A stretch of DNA of 64,000 nucleotides from Janthinobacterium agaricidamnosum NBRC 102515 = DSM 9628 (GCF_000723165.1 NZ_HG322949.1:424121-488120), one strand, 5' to 3'. Shown: positions 7,896-17,198, counted from the first letter of the stretch. A program made the numbers and translations. The notes: generated from the sequence alone by a model not told the origin.

Positions 7896-8921
7896 TTAGC
7901 GCTGTTCGGCCGCGCGGATGCGGGCGATGCGCTCGGCGCCGGACGGATGGCTCGACACATACGGCGCCACTCCACCGCCCAGCTGTTCCAGTTCGGTGAA
8001 TACCCGGACCAGGTGTTCCAGCGCAATGCCATTCTTTTGCAGCACCGCGATGGCGTAACTGTCGGCTTCGTTTTCGATATCGCGCGAATATTTCGAGTCC
8101 AGCATCAGCGTCGGCGCGGCGCTGATCAGCGCGGACACGTCGCCGAACAGCAAGGTAGTGGCGGCGGCGACCACTGAGCCCTGGATCACGCGGCGGCTCA
8201 GGTGGCGTTCGTGCAGATGGCCCAATTCATGGGCCAGCACGCCCATTAGCGCATCGTCGTCGGGCAGCAGGCGCACCATTTCATCGGTCATGACGATGTC
8301 GCCGGACGGCAGCGCAAACGCGTTCGGACCGATCTTGCTCTTGCGGAAGACGATGCGGTGCGACGAGATCTGGTCATCCGGCAAGGACAGGAGCCGGAAG
8401 CGGCCGGTCAATTGCTGCTGGCGCACCGCGCTTAATGCCGATGGCTGGAACACGTGCTGGTCGAGCAATTCCAGCATGCCCTGGCCCAGCTGGCGTTCCA
8501 GCCGTTCCGGCAAGGCCCGCGCCAGCCGGTCGGATGCTTGCGGCAAGATGAAAACATAGCCCAGCAGCAGCACCAGAATCGCGCCGCCCAAGGCCAGCAG
8601 GGCGCCGCGCCAGCTTTGCTGCATGCGCACGGTCCAGCTGTCGCGGTAACCGGTGGCGTGCAGCAATTCGAGGAAAGCCGCCTTGTCGCTGACTTCCAGG
8701 TAGGCGCCGTCCGGGAAGGTCACCTTGCGCGCCGCGTGGCTGCTGCGCTCCGACACCCGCATCTGTTGCAGCGGCGTGCTGCGCCGCAGCTCGCCGTCGA
8801 CCACCACCTTGCCGTCGACCACGCTCAGGCTGACGTGGTACAGGCGCGAGGTCTTGCCGTCGAAGTAGCGCGCCGCCAGTGCCGAGGGCGTGGCGGCGGG
8901 GCGCAAGGTTTCCGTCTGCAT
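7896..8921 (-). CDS. M48 family metalloprotease
   Basis: 341 residues. An N-terminal ~100-residue cytosolic region is followed by one membrane helix (about 107-128) and a peptidase domain. The zinc motif HELGH is at 231-235, and the third ligand Glu284 lies in ENEAD. The layout matches bacterial Ste24/HtpX-related proteases of envelope quality control, although HtpX itself has more membrane helices. The ATG at 8921 begins 2 bases after the DUF898 stop, so the two are almost certainly translated together. The substrate is unknown. Confidence 0.88.
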   Translation of the reverse strand: MQTETLRPAATPSALAARYFDGKTSRLYHVSLSVVDGKVVVDGELRRSTPLQQMRVSERSSHAARKVTFPDGAYLEVSDKAAFLELLHATGYRDSWTVRMQQSWRGALLALGGAILVLLLGYVFILPQASDRLARALPERLERQLGQGMLELLDQHVFQPSALSAVRQQQLTGRFRLLSLPDDQISSHRIVFRKSKIGPNAFALPSGDIVMTDEMVRLLPDDDALMGVLAHELGHLHERHLSRRVIQGSVVAAATTLLFGDVSALISAAPTLMLDSKYSRDIENEADSYAIAVLQKNGIALEHLVRVFTELEQLGGGVAPYVSSHPSGAERIARIRAAEQR

Positions 8922-8923
8922 CG

Positions 8924-9988
8924 TCAGATCGACAGGTCGAAGTCCAGCAAATCGACCATGCCTTCGCCGGCCGCGCCGACCTGTTGTTCGGTATCGCTGA
9001 CGAAGGCATCCAGGCTGCCGCTGACATTCAGCGTGACCGATTCCAGGCGGTATTTCAGCCAGCGCACCTGGGCGAACGGCGTGAACAGGCCCAGCGTGAA
9101 CACCACGCCGAGCAAGTTGGTCAGCAAGATGACGGTGCTGCGGCCCCACTGCAGGTTCGACTTGAATTGATGCTGCTGCAAGCGGGTATGATTCCAGATC
9201 AGGTTTTGTATCATGGTCAGGAACAGCGGCACCACCGTCAACATCCAGGCGTAAAAGACCAGCATGGCGATGATGATCGGGCCGGCGGCCGCGGCCGGAT
9301 TGCCGGATGCCCTGGCGCTGGTCAGCGCGCTGACCAGGCCGAGCAGGAACATGCCGACAGTGCCAGCCAGTATCATGCCCAGCAACACGGCATAGGCCTT
9401 GTAAAAGCCGCCCACGCTGCCATTGAAGGAAAAAAGGCTGGTGCCGAAACGGCTTTCGGTATGCTGGAATTGCTTCAGGCGCTGATGCACGAACGGCGTC
9501 AGCAAACCGAGGGTCAGCAGGTTCAGGAACGGCAGCAGCAAGAACACCGTGTAGGCCTGGCGCGCGCTGCCGCCGAAACCGAAGCGGATGCCGCGGTAGC
9601 TGGAATTGTAGAGCTTGAATTGCAGGCTGCGCCAGATCAGCCACGGCAGCGCGGCGGCCATCACCAGCACCATCACGATGCTGGCCCGGATCGAGATTTG
9701 CGGCGCGATGCTGTACAGCAGGAATAGCAGCAGCGCGGCGATGCGGCCTTTCAGGATCGCGACCGGATTGCCGTGGTAGTCGAAGCTGCCGCCGGCCAGC
9801 TCGGTGCTGGAGTAGAAATACTGGTTGCGCCTGACCTTGGCCCAGGCGGAATAAATCCCCAAGGTGACGATCGACAGCAGCAAATTGACGATCCAGATGC
9901 GGAAATATTCGCCGCCGCTGGCGTTGAAAGTGATCGGGGTCGAGGTGATGGCGCTAGTGTCTGACTCTTTACGCAACAGATTATCCAC
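8924..9988 (-). CDS. DUF898 (YjgN family) integral membrane protein
   Basis: About 354 residues, with several hydrophobic segments and the YjgN-type repeats YFRIWIVNLLLSIVTLGIYS and LLTNLLGVVFTLGLFTPFA. I chose the GTG at 9988 because AAAGGA lies just upstream; an earlier TTG at 10075 has no site. The family has no established function. Its near-contact with an M48 protease gene is a recurring arrangement in proteobacteria and suggests a shared envelope role, but the sequence does not show what that is. Confidence 0.82.
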   Translation of the reverse strand: MDNLLRKESDTSAITSTPITFNASGGEYFRIWIVNLLLSIVTLGIYSAWAKVRRNQYFYSSTELAGGSFDYHGNPVAILKGRIAALLLFLLYSIAPQISIRASIVMVLVMAAALPWLIWRSLQFKLYNSSYRGIRFGFGGSARQAYTVFLLLPFLNLLTLGLLTPFVHQRLKQFQHTESRFGTSLFSFNGSVGGFYKAYAVLLGMILAGTVGMFLLGLVSALTSARASGNPAAAAGPIIIAMLVFYAWMLTVVPLFLTMIQNLIWNHTRLQQHQFKSNLQWGRSTVILLTNLLGVVFTLGLFTPFAQVRWLKYRLESVTLNVSGSLDAFVSDTEQQVGAAGEGMVDLLDFDLSI

Positions 9989-10024
9989 GCTGTTCCTTTG
10001 GGATAGAGGAAATAGGAGACGGAC

Positions 10025-10053
10025 AAGATGACAATGTACTGTCAGATTGTCAA
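10025..10053 (-). promoter_or_regulatory. possible sigma-70 promoter for the DUF898-M48-gltB-like operon
   Basis: On the minus strand a perfect TTGACA (10053-10048) is followed after 17 bases by CATCTT (10030-10025), a weak -10. The transcript would begin about 30 bases before the GTG start at 9988. The -35 is good, but the -10 matches consensus at only three positions. Confidence 0.35.
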
Positions 10054-10189
10054 TTGCAATATTTGTATAAAGCAATGATTGGAATCAAGAGGAAGAGTTT
10101 TTCGCGGTTTTCAGCACTGTGCGGGGCGCACGCTGCGATGCGGCTTATACTGGGTCTTTACGTTTTGATACTTCACCAGGAAAAACGCC

Positions 10190-10861
10190 ATGATCGTGGT
10201 CCACCATTTGAATAATTCGCGCTCCCAGCGCGTGCTCTGGCTGCTGGAAGAGCTGGGCCTGGAATACGACATCCAGCGCTACCAGCGCGACCCGAAGACG
10301 ATGCTGGCGCCGGCTGCGCTGCGCGCCGTCCATCCGCTGGGCAAGTCGCCGGTGATCACCGACGGCGGATTGACGCTGGCCGAGTCGGGCGCCATCGTCG
10401 AATACCTGGTCGAGTCTTACGGCCGCGGCCGGCTGGTTCCCGCAGCCGGCACGCCGGAGCGGCTGCGCTGGCGCTACTGGCTGCATTTCGCCGAAGGCAG
10501 CGCGATGCCGCCGTTGCTGATGAAGCTGGTGTTCGACAAAGTCGAAAGCGGGCCGATGCCGTTTTTCGTGCGGCCGATCGCGCGCGCCATCGCGCACAAG
10601 GTCAAGAGCGGCTTCATCAATCCGAATATCAGGCAGCAGCTCGATTATATGGAAAGCGAGCTGTCCGGCCGGCAGTGGTTTGCCGGCGACGAATTTTCGG
10701 CGGCCGACATCCAGATGAGTTTCCCGCTCGAAGCGGCCGCCGCGCGCGGCGGATTGGGCGACGGCCGGCCGAAACTGATGGACTTCCTGGACCGCATCCA
10801 CGCGCGTCCCGCCTACCAGCGCGCGCTGGAGCGGGGCGGGCCGTATGAGTTGATGCAGTAA
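10190..10861 (+). CDS. glutathione S-transferase family protein
   Basis: 223 residues. The N-terminal thioredoxin-like half (1-80) begins with VHHLNNSRSQRVLWLLEE, where a Ser is placed to activate glutathione. The glutathione-binding turn LGKSPVI and the ESGAIVEYL segment follow, and then the all-helical C-terminal half. AGGA precedes the ATG. Family members conjugate or reduce substrates with glutathione in the cytosol; the specific substrate is unknown. It stands alone between the divergent DUF898 operon and a BrnA-like gene. Confidence 0.9.
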   Translation: MIVVHHLNNSRSQRVLWLLEELGLEYDIQRYQRDPKTMLAPAALRAVHPLGKSPVITDGGLTLAESGAIVEYLVESYGRGRLVPAAGTPERLRWRYWLHFAEGSAMPPLLMKLVFDKVESGPMPFFVRPIARAIAHKVKSGFINPNIRQQLDYMESELSGRQWFAGDEFSAADIQMSFPLEAAAARGGLGDGRPKLMDFLDRIHARPAYQRALERGGPYELMQ

Positions 10862-10990
10862 AGCCTGCCAGGCCCATCGGATTGCCCGCGTCAGGTTTAT
10901 TCGGGCAGGCGGCGCTTGGTTTGACTTTCATGTTTTTGTCGTTACTCTCAGTTTCATCGATTCCGCTGTTGACGATACGAGGAAAAACCG

Positions 10991-11272
10991 ATGCCGAAAA
11001 AATCTGCAACCAGGCCGTTAGCGCCGCCAACTTCCAGCCAACAGCGCGACTCCATCAGCCAGGATGATGCGCATGGCTTGCCATCGCCAGCGGCGGCGCC
11101 GGTGAAACCCGTGCGCGTCCGCTCCAGGCCGGACAATTCCAAGGTCTTGCTGTCGGTGCGCTACAGCCCCGAAGTGGTGGCTTACTTCAAGGCCACCGGC
11201 GAAGGCTGGCAAGCGCGCATGGACGATGTGCTGCGCGACTACGTGGTGCGCCAGTCGCGCCAGTTATATTAG
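10991..11272 (+). CDS. BrnA-like antitoxin family protein, without a BrnT partner
   Basis: 93 residues. The basic, low-complexity N-terminus is followed by RYSPEVVAYFKATGEGWQAR and DVLRDYVVR, the ribbon-helix-helix-like C-terminus seen in BrnA/DUF4415 antitoxins. GAGGAAAAACCG precedes the ATG. BrnA normally follows the toxin gene brnT, but the 129 bases upstream (10862-10990) hold no BrnT reading frame, nor do the bases downstream. It is therefore a solitary homologue, perhaps a DNA-binding regulator. Confidence 0.68.
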   Translation: MPKKSATRPLAPPTSSQQRDSISQDDAHGLPSPAAAPVKPVRVRSRPDNSKVLLSVRYSPEVVAYFKATGEGWQARMDDVLRDYVVRQSRQLY

Positions 11273-11361
11273 GAGCGGGCCTGCTATCGAGTTCAAGATC
11301 GGGCGGCGCCGGCTGGCGATACGTTAAAATGATCAATTGAACCAGTCATTGATCTCCCAGC

Positions 11362-12138
11362 ATGGCCAGACTCCTCGCTATCGACGGCTTGAATATCGTA
11401 CGCCGCGTCTATGAAGCCAGTCCCGAACCCGATTCCGACCTGAAGGCCGACATCGCGCTGCGGCACGCGCTGTCGTCGTTCCGCACCCTGATCAACGACC
11501 ACGAACCGACCCATGTGCTGCCGGCGTTCGACTTTGGCGGGCCGACCTGGCGCCACGCGCTGTATGCCGGTTACCGCGAAGGCCGCCAGCCGATGCCGCA
11601 AGTGCTGCGCGATGCGCTGCCCGGCTTTTACGACACGCTGGCCAGCTTCGGCCTGCATGTGGTCACCATACCCGAAGTCGAGGCCGACGATGTGATCGGC
11701 ACCGCCGTCACGCGCTGGCTGCACCAGGGCCGCGGCGCGGCCGTGATCGCCACCACCGACAAGGATTTGCACGGCTTGATCGCGCAGGGCGCGCTGGTGT
11801 GGGACCATTTCAAGGGCGAGTGGCACGACGCCGCGTGGGTCGAGCGCAAGTTCGGCGTGCCGCCCGAGCAGTTGCCGGACTTGCTGGCGCTGATGGGCGA
11901 CGCCACCGACAGCATTCCCGGCGTGTCCAAGGTCGGCTTGAAGACGGGCGCCAAGCTGTTGCGCGCCTACGGCTCGCTGGACGCGGTGATGGCCGGCGCC
12001 GGGATCCTGCCGGGCCAGCTGGGAGAAAGCCTGCGGAAAGACCGCGAAATACTGTATCTTTCTCGTCAGCTTGTACAATTGAAAACGGATGTGCTGCTGG
12101 GCGTGACGTGGAACAAGCTGGCCTGGGACAAACCCTGA
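11362..12138 (+). CDS. xni: Xni/ExoIX-type 5'-3' exonuclease (flap endonuclease family)
   Basis: 258 residues. The resolvase-like N domain starts ARLLAIDGLNIVRRVYE. Metal-binding acids appear in PEVEADDVIGT and ATTDKDLHGL, and a helix-3-turn-helix DNA-binding segment reads MGDATDSIPGVSKVGLKTG. The size fits Xni rather than the N-terminal domain of PolA, which would continue into a polymerase. It probably processes flap or Okazaki intermediates in DNA repair. No strong ribosome binding site precedes the ATG. It is followed 60 bases later by a receiver-domain protein with no obvious link. Confidence 0.85.
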   Translation: MARLLAIDGLNIVRRVYEASPEPDSDLKADIALRHALSSFRTLINDHEPTHVLPAFDFGGPTWRHALYAGYREGRQPMPQVLRDALPGFYDTLASFGLHVVTIPEVEADDVIGTAVTRWLHQGRGAAVIATTDKDLHGLIAQGALVWDHFKGEWHDAAWVERKFGVPPEQLPDLLALMGDATDSIPGVSKVGLKTGAKLLRAYGSLDAVMAGAGILPGQLGESLRKDREILYLSRQLVQLKTDVLLGVTWNKLAWDKP

Positions 12139-12198
12139 GCGTCATGCCGCCAGCCGCGCCGCCAGACTATAGAAAAACAGATCAACCAGGGGTTACTC

Positions 12199-12624
12199 AT
12201 GATGTTAAAGGCAGTCCTGATCGATAGCAGCGCGGTGGCGCGCGGTTTGCTGAACACGGTCTTGAGCGATGGCGGTTACGATGTCTGCGGCCAGACCCAT
12301 ACCAGCGCGCTGGGCCTGGCGCTGATGGTCAAGCATCAGCCGCATTTCGTCTGCATCGCGCGCGAGCAGGTGGAAGACGGCAGCAATGTGGTGCAGACGA
12401 TACGCGAGACCTACCCGAAGACGCTGATCTTCATGATTTCGGGCGGCATCGACGCGGCCAGCCTGCAGGCGGCCCACGCCAGCGGCGTCAGCGGCTTCAT
12501 CGTCAAGCCGTTCAATGCCGATACGGTGTTGAAAACCATCCGCAACACGGTGATCGCGATGGTGCGCAAGCAGCAGGCGCTGAGCGCCGCCGCTGCGGAA
12601 AACAAACAGGCCGGCCAGCTGTAG
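12199..12624 (+). CDS. stand-alone receiver-like (CheY fold) protein lacking the phospho-acceptor aspartate
   Basis: 141 residues, one CheY-like domain and no output domain. The fold is recognisable from AVLIDSSAVARGLLNTVLSD at the start, the switch Ser81, and Lys103 in GFIVKPF. However, the acidic pair is reduced to one Asp (Asp9). The strand that should end in the phosphorylated Asp reads HFVCIAREQ (49-57), with Ile53/Ala54 at that place. A conventional phosphotransfer is therefore unlikely, and it may be a pseudo-receiver acting by protein contact. AGGGG lies upstream of the ATG, and no kinase gene is adjacent. Confidence 0.78.
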   Translation: MMLKAVLIDSSAVARGLLNTVLSDGGYDVCGQTHTSALGLALMVKHQPHFVCIAREQVEDGSNVVQTIRETYPKTLIFMISGGIDAASLQAAHASGVSGFIVKPFNADTVLKTIRNTVIAMVRKQQALSAAAAENKQAGQL

Positions 12625-12954
12625 CGAGCGGCATGGCGCCAAGCCCAATCAATCAGGAAATTGCGGTATAGTGGACGGCAAGCTGAATACCGCCGCCGTG
12701 CATGCCACGCCGGTGTTCATCGTCCACCGATATTGAAGCGCTGACCTGGAAATAAAGCATGTACGCCGCCGCCTGGCCTCCATCGATGCATTGAACGTCC
12801 CCCGCGGGAGTGGCTGCGCGGCCTGACTGCCGCGCAGCGCTGCTGCCTCTTGCCGTTCCCGCCCACGCGGGCCGGCTGATTCGCTTCGTCCCTGCTGTTT
12901 CGCCGCCTGCCGGCGGGGGGATGCGGCTGACCGTTCTTCATCCTGGATACAGAC
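12625..12954 (+). promoter_or_regulatory. gene-free leader with three hairpins before proline dehydrogenase
   Basis: 330 bases without a credible gene. The last ~140 bases contain three successive inverted repeats. These are GCTGCGCGGC/GCCGCGCAGC (12813-12838, perfect 10-base stem), CCCGC/GCGGG (12858-12871) and CGCCG/CGGCG (12901-12915). A TATAGT word at about 12664-12669 could be a -10, but no -35 is convincing. If transcription begins there, the mRNA has an unusually long structured leader. Confidence 0.4.
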
Positions 12955-13878
12955 ATGCAATTTTTCAATACCCTGCTGGCGCGCGCCATCCCTTGGCTTC
13001 CCCGCGCGGCGATTCATGCCATCTCGCGCCGCTACATCGCCGGCGACACGCTGGCCGATGCGCTTGCGCGCGTGCGACGGCTCAATGCCGAAGGCTTTCG
13101 CGTCACGCTTGACGTGCTGGGCGAAACCGTCTCGGCCTTGCGGCAGGCCGACGCCACGGCCATGGAATATATCGATATGCTCGAAGCCATTGCCGCCGAT
13201 GGCTTGCAGGCGACCGTTTCCATCAAACCCAGCGCGCTGGGGCTCTTGCTCGATACGGCACATTGCGAACGCCTGGTCCGGCGCATTCTCGCTTCAGCGC
13301 AGGCGCACGGGAATTGCGTGTGCATCGACATGGAAGATGTGCGCTGCACCCAGCTGGAAATCGATTTGTTCCTGCGCCTGCAACGCGACCATGACAACGT
13401 CAGCCTGGCCTTGCAGGCCTATTTGCAACGCACCTACCAGGACATCGAGATACTCGCGTCCACTGGCAGCAGCCTGCGCATTTGCAAAGGCATCTATGTG
13501 GAAGAGCGTCGCCACCTGGTCGACCTGGCCTGGCATGACCGGCGCGCCATCAACGCCCATTACCTGAACCATGTGGCGCGCTGTTTCGACGCCGGCAGTT
13601 TCGTCGCCATCGCCACCCATGACGCCGCGCTGGCCGGACAAGTCATCGCGCTGGCCCGCAGCAAGGGGATCGACCGTACCCGCTTCGAGTTTCAGTTGCT
13701 GCTGGGCGTGTGCGAGCCTTTGCGCGACCGGTTGCGCGATCTGGGCTACAGCGTATGCATCTATGTCCCATTTGGCGCGGACTGGTACGGTTACAGCACC
13801 CGCAGGCTGAAGGAAAACCCCGCCATCGCCGGTCACGTGGCCAGGGCGCTGATCGGGTTCCGAGACCGGCAGGAATAG
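12955..13878 (+). CDS. proline dehydrogenase (stand-alone PRODH)
   Basis: 307 residues with the FAD-dependent PRODH barrel. Visible markers are VTLDVLGETV, VSIKPSALG, CIDMED, ICKGIYVE, ATHDAALAGQ, FEFQLLLGV and the substrate/FAD C-terminal motif YSTRRLKENP. It oxidises proline to pyrroline-5-carboxylate, passing electrons to the quinone pool. It is monofunctional: the P5C dehydrogenase and DNA-binding parts of PutA are absent, and no P5C dehydrogenase gene is adjacent. It is convergent with mnmA, with 20 bases between the stop codons. The long hairpin-rich leader suggests post-transcriptional control, which is inference. Confidence 0.9.
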   Translation: MQFFNTLLARAIPWLPRAAIHAISRRYIAGDTLADALARVRRLNAEGFRVTLDVLGETVSALRQADATAMEYIDMLEAIAADGLQATVSIKPSALGLLLDTAHCERLVRRILASAQAHGNCVCIDMEDVRCTQLEIDLFLRLQRDHDNVSLALQAYLQRTYQDIEILASTGSSLRICKGIYVEERRHLVDLAWHDRRAINAHYLNHVARCFDAGSFVAIATHDAALAGQVIALARSKGIDRTRFEFQLLLGVCEPLRDRLRDLGYSVCIYVPFGADWYGYSTRRLKENPAIAGHVARALIGFRDRQE

Positions 13879-13898
13879 GTTCTTAGCGGCGGTTCATT

Positions 13899-15002
13899 TC
13901 AGGCGGCGCTGGCGCCGCTGATGATGCCGCCGCCGAGGCACACGTCGCCGTCATACAGCACGGCCGACTGGCCCGGCGTGACGGCCCATTGCGCATCGCT
14001 GAAGTTCAGCGCGAAATTGCCGTCGTCAAGCGGCGCGATGGCGCACGCCACGTCGGCCTGGCGGTAGCGGGTCTTGGCCGACAGGCTGCCGGCTTGCGGC
14101 GCGGCGCCGGCGATCCAGCTGGCCTGGTCGGCGCTCAGCGCCGCCGACAGCAGCCACGGATGGTCGTGGCCCTGCACCACGTACAGCGTGTTGTTGACGA
14201 TATCCTTGCGCGCCACATACCACGCGTCGCTGCTGCCGTCGGCGTTCTGGTACGACTTGACGCCGCCGATGCCGATGCCCTTGCGCTGGCCCAGCGTATA
14301 AAAACTCAAGCCGACATGTTCGCCGACGGTCTTGCCGTCGTCGGTTTTCATCGGCCCCGGCTGGTACGACAGGTAGCGGTTCAGGAATTCGCGGAACGGC
14401 CGTTCGCCGATGAAGCAGATGCCGGTCGAATCCTTTTTCTGGGCGTTCGGCAAGCCGAGTTTTTCGGCGATCTTGCGCACTTCGGTCTTCGGGATTTCGC
14501 CGAGCGGGAACAGCGTCTTCGACAATTGCGCCTGGTTCAGGCGGTGCAGGAAATAACTCTGGTCCTTGCTGGCGTCGACCGCCTTCAGCAATTCGAACTT
14601 GTCGCCATTCTGGCGCACGCGGGCATAGTGGCCGGTGGCGATCAGGTCGGCGCCCAGGTGCATGGCATGGTCGAGGAAGGCCTTGAACTTGATTTCAGCG
14701 TTGCACAGCACGTCCGGGTTCGGCGTGCGGCCGGCCTGGTATTCGCGCAGGAAGTCGGCGAACACGCGGTCCTTGTATTCGGAGGCGAAGTTGACCGCCT
14801 CGATATCGACGCCGATCACGTCGGCCACGCTGGCCGCGTCGATCCAGTCCTGGCGCGTCGAGCAGTATTCCGAATCGTCGTCGTCTTCCCAGTTTTTCAT
14901 GAACAGGCCGACCACGTCGTAGCCTTGTTCCTTCAGCATCCACGCCGCGACCGAGGAATCGACCCCGCCCGACATGCCGATCACGACTTTTTTCTTGCTC
15001 AT
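13899..15002 (-). CDS. mnmA: tRNA-specific 2-thiouridylase MnmA
   Basis: 367 residues. The ATP-binding PP-loop is SGGVDSS (11-17). The catalytic cysteines are Cys100 in [11 protein letters not shown] and Cys196 in STGICFIGE, which together carry and transfer the persulfide sulfur. The enzyme makes 2-thiouridine at the wobble position of Lys, Glu and Gln tRNAs in the cytosol. It lies 44 bases after nudJ on the same strand, a common betaproteobacterial pair. Confidence 0.97.
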   Translation of the reverse strand: MSKKKVVIGMSGGVDSSVAAWMLKEQGYDVVGLFMKNWEDDDDSEYCSTRQDWIDAASVADVIGVDIEAVNFASEYKDRVFADFLREYQAGRTPNPDVLCNAEIKFKAFLDHAMHLGADLIATGHYARVRQNGDKFELLKAVDASKDQSYFLHRLNQAQLSKTLFPLGEIPKTEVRKIAEKLGLPNAQKKDSTGICFIGERPFREFLNRYLSYQPGPMKTDDGKTVGEHVGLSFYTLGQRKGIGIGGVKSYQNADGSSDAWYVARKDIVNNTLYVVQGHDHPWLLSAALSADQASWIAGAAPQAGSLSAKTRYRQADVACAIAPLDDGNFALNFSDAQWAVTPGQSAVLYDGDVCLGGGIISGASAA

Positions 15003-15046
15003 CTTGCTTTCCAGTGTACTTGGTTGATTCCGTGATGCTTCAATTT

Positions 15047-15526
15047 TTAAAGATGGTTGAATACCGAACCATGGGTATGCAGCAGCCCCAGCGGCGCGCG
15101 CTTGCCGGCCAGGTATTCATCGACGCATTGCAGCATCAGCGGGCTGCGGTGGCGTTCCTGGCACGCGGCCATGTCATCGCGCGACATCCACAAGGTGCGG
15201 ATGATGCCCTGGTCCAGCGGCCGGTCGTGGCGCATGCCGACTTCGCCGCAAAAGGTGAAGCGCAGATAGGTCACGTCCTCGCCGGTGCGCACCGACTTGT
15301 AGCGCGACATGTACATGCCGACCAGCGCGGTCGGCGTGAAATCGTGCGCCGTCTCTTCCAGCGTTTCGCGGATCACCGCCTGTTCCAGCGATTCGAACGG
15401 GTCGAGATGGCCGGCCGGCTGGTTCAGGCGCACGCCTTCGCTGGTTTCTTCTTCGATCAGTAAAAACAGGCCGTCGCGCTCGATGATGGCGGCGACAGTG
15501 ACAGAGGGTTTCCAGATTCTCGGCAT
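15047..15526 (-). CDS. nudJ: Nudix hydrolase NudJ-like
   Basis: 159 residues. The Nudix box spans 39-61 (GHLDPFE, then REtlEET), holding the Mg-binding glutamates. NudJ-type enzymes hydrolyse nucleoside di- and triphosphates and thiamine pyrophosphate precursors. AAGGATGG lies close upstream of the ATG. It is the first gene of a nudJ-mnmA pair on the minus strand. Confidence 0.88.
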   Translation of the reverse strand: MPRIWKPSVTVAAIIERDGLFLLIEEETSEGVRLNQPAGHLDPFESLEQAVIRETLEETAHDFTPTALVGMYMSRYKSVRTGEDVTYLRFTFCGEVGMRHDRPLDQGIIRTLWMSRDDMAACQERHRSPLMLQCVDEYLAGKRAPLGLLHTHGSVFNHL

Positions 15527-16075
15527 GATCCATCCTTGAAAGAGCCGACATTTTATCTTGTTCTGCGTATCAAGTTCGCCACGCCATGCGCTGCAGAGTG
15601 CACGATTTGATCAATGTCTATGTTTTGGCAGTCAAATCTTGCATGTAATTCACAACTAATAGTTGTTAATCAATCAGCTTTGTGATGGCTAGTGCGATGT
15701 ATCGCAGGCTTTTACACTGGTCTTCCTGGTTTCCCGGCTGAAAATTGATGCGGCTGCGGCGGAAGAGGGGAGCGTACTGCGGAATATGCAATTTTCTTGA
15801 TAAATAACAATGTTTGTACGGATAAATGACAGGTGTGCACGCGTCATGCTGTTGCCTGTTACAGTAAATCAATACGCTGTGCGGCGGCTGCGGTTTTTTG
15901 ACGTCAGCCCTGCATCCATGCGCCCTGCTGTGATGCGATGGCGACAGCAGGGGGGATAAATCTTGCCTGGGAAATAGGTGTTTAGGTCTAAAAGTTGCAG
16001 ACCCAGCAAGGTTTTTGCGCCGGGTTTACGTGGTAGATTCTATCTGGTCAGTTTATTAATTTTTGGAGGCACTTC
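15527..16075. promoter_or_regulatory. 549-base gene-free divergent region between nudJ and pntAA
   Basis: This stretch is lower in GC than its neighbours and contains no frame with family-like sequence or a decent ribosome binding site. It should hold the nudJ promoter (left) and the pnt promoter (right). An ACAACTA-A-TAGTTGT palindrome lies at 15652-15666, and the words GATAAATAACA and GATAAATGACA recur about 25 bases apart near 15800-15830. I found no convincing -35/-10 pair for pntAA; its GGAGG ribosome binding site is at about 16064-16068. Confidence 0.4.
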
Positions 16076-17188
16076 ATGAGAATAGGCATACCGGCCGAAA
16101 CGCGGCCGGGTGAAACCCGGGTCGCCGCGACGCCCGAGACAGTCAAGAAACTTGCAGTCAAGCACCAGATTATCGTCCAGGCCGGCGCCGGCCTGGCGGC
16201 CTCCGTCACCGATGACGCGTATCTCGCGGCCGGCGCGCACATCGGCGGCGCTGCCGAGGCGTTCGCTGCCGACATCGTCTTGAAGGTGCGCGCGCCGGAT
16301 GCCGGCGAACGGACGCTGATGAGCAAAGGCAGCGTGCTGATCGGCATGCTCAATCCCTTCGACCAGGACAATATCCAGGCGATGGCGGCGGCCGGCCTGT
16401 CCGCGTTCGCGCTGGAAGCCGTGCCGCGCATCACCCGCGCGCAATCGATGGACGTGCTGTCGTCGCAAGCCAATATCGCCGGTTACAAGGCGGTGCTGCT
16501 GGCGGCCAATACCTACCAGCGTTTCATGCCGATGCTGATGACCGCGGCCGGCACCGTCAAGGCGGCGCGCGTGCTGATCATGGGCGTCGGCGTGGCCGGC
16601 CTGCAGGCGATCGCCACCGCCAAGCGGCTCGGCGCCGTGATCGAGGCGTCCGACGTGCGCCCGCCGGTCAAGGAGCAGGTCGAGTCGCTGGGCGCCAAGT
16701 TCATCGACGTGCCGTTCCTGACCGACGAGGAAAGGGAAATCGCCAAGGGCGCCGGCGGCTACGCCCGTTCGATGCCGGCCGACTGGATGCGGCGCCAGGC
16801 CGAACTGGTGCATGAACGCGCCAAGCTGGCCGACATCATCATCACCACCGCGCTGATCCCGGGCCGCCCGGCGCCGGTGCTGATTTCCGAAGCAACCGTC
16901 AAGGCCATGAAACCCGGTTCGGTGATCGTCGACCTGGCCGTGTCGCAGGGCGGCAATTGCCCGCTGTCGGAATTGAACCGCAGCGTAGTCAAGCACGGCG
17001 TCCACATCATCGGCGAGCCGGACCTGGCGACGCTGGTGGCGGCCGACGCGTCGGCGCTGTATGCGCGCAATGTGCTCGACTTCCTCAAGCTGATCATCGA
17101 CAAGGAAGACCAGCTGGTGATCGACCGCGAGGACGAGATCATCAAGGCCAGCCTGGTCAGCCACGGCGGCGAAGCGCTGCGCACATAA
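16076..17188 (+). CDS. pntAA: NAD(P) transhydrogenase alpha subunit part 1 (PntAA, soluble NAD-binding)
   Basis: 370 residues. The N-terminus [20 protein letters not shown] is typical of the alanine-dehydrogenase/PntA fold, and the NAD-binding Rossmann turn is [19 protein letters not shown]. It carries domain I of proton-translocating transhydrogenase, which binds NAD(H) in the cytoplasm. The membrane part is on a separate gene, as in many alpha- and betaproteobacteria. GGAGG precedes the ATG. It is the first of three tightly spaced genes. Confidence 0.96.
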   Translation: MRIGIPAETRPGETRVAATPETVKKLAVKHQIIVQAGAGLAASVTDDAYLAAGAHIGGAAEAFAADIVLKVRAPDAGERTLMSKGSVLIGMLNPFDQDNIQAMAAAGLSAFALEAVPRITRAQSMDVLSSQANIAGYKAVLLAANTYQRFMPMLMTAAGTVKAARVLIMGVGVAGLQAIATAKRLGAVIEASDVRPPVKEQVESLGAKFIDVPFLTDEEREIAKGAGGYARSMPADWMRRQAELVHERAKLADIIITTALIPGRPAPVLISEATVKAMKPGSVIVDLAVSQGGNCPLSELNRSVVKHGVHIIGEPDLATLVAADASALYARNVLDFLKLIIDKEDQLVIDREDEIIKASLVSHGGEALRT

Positions 17189-17198
17189 AAGGACAATC

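Noticed and set aside
15666..15872. 68-codon frame in the nudJ-pntAA gap, minus strand
   Set aside because: No ribosome binding site, no recognisable sequence, and located where promoters are expected.
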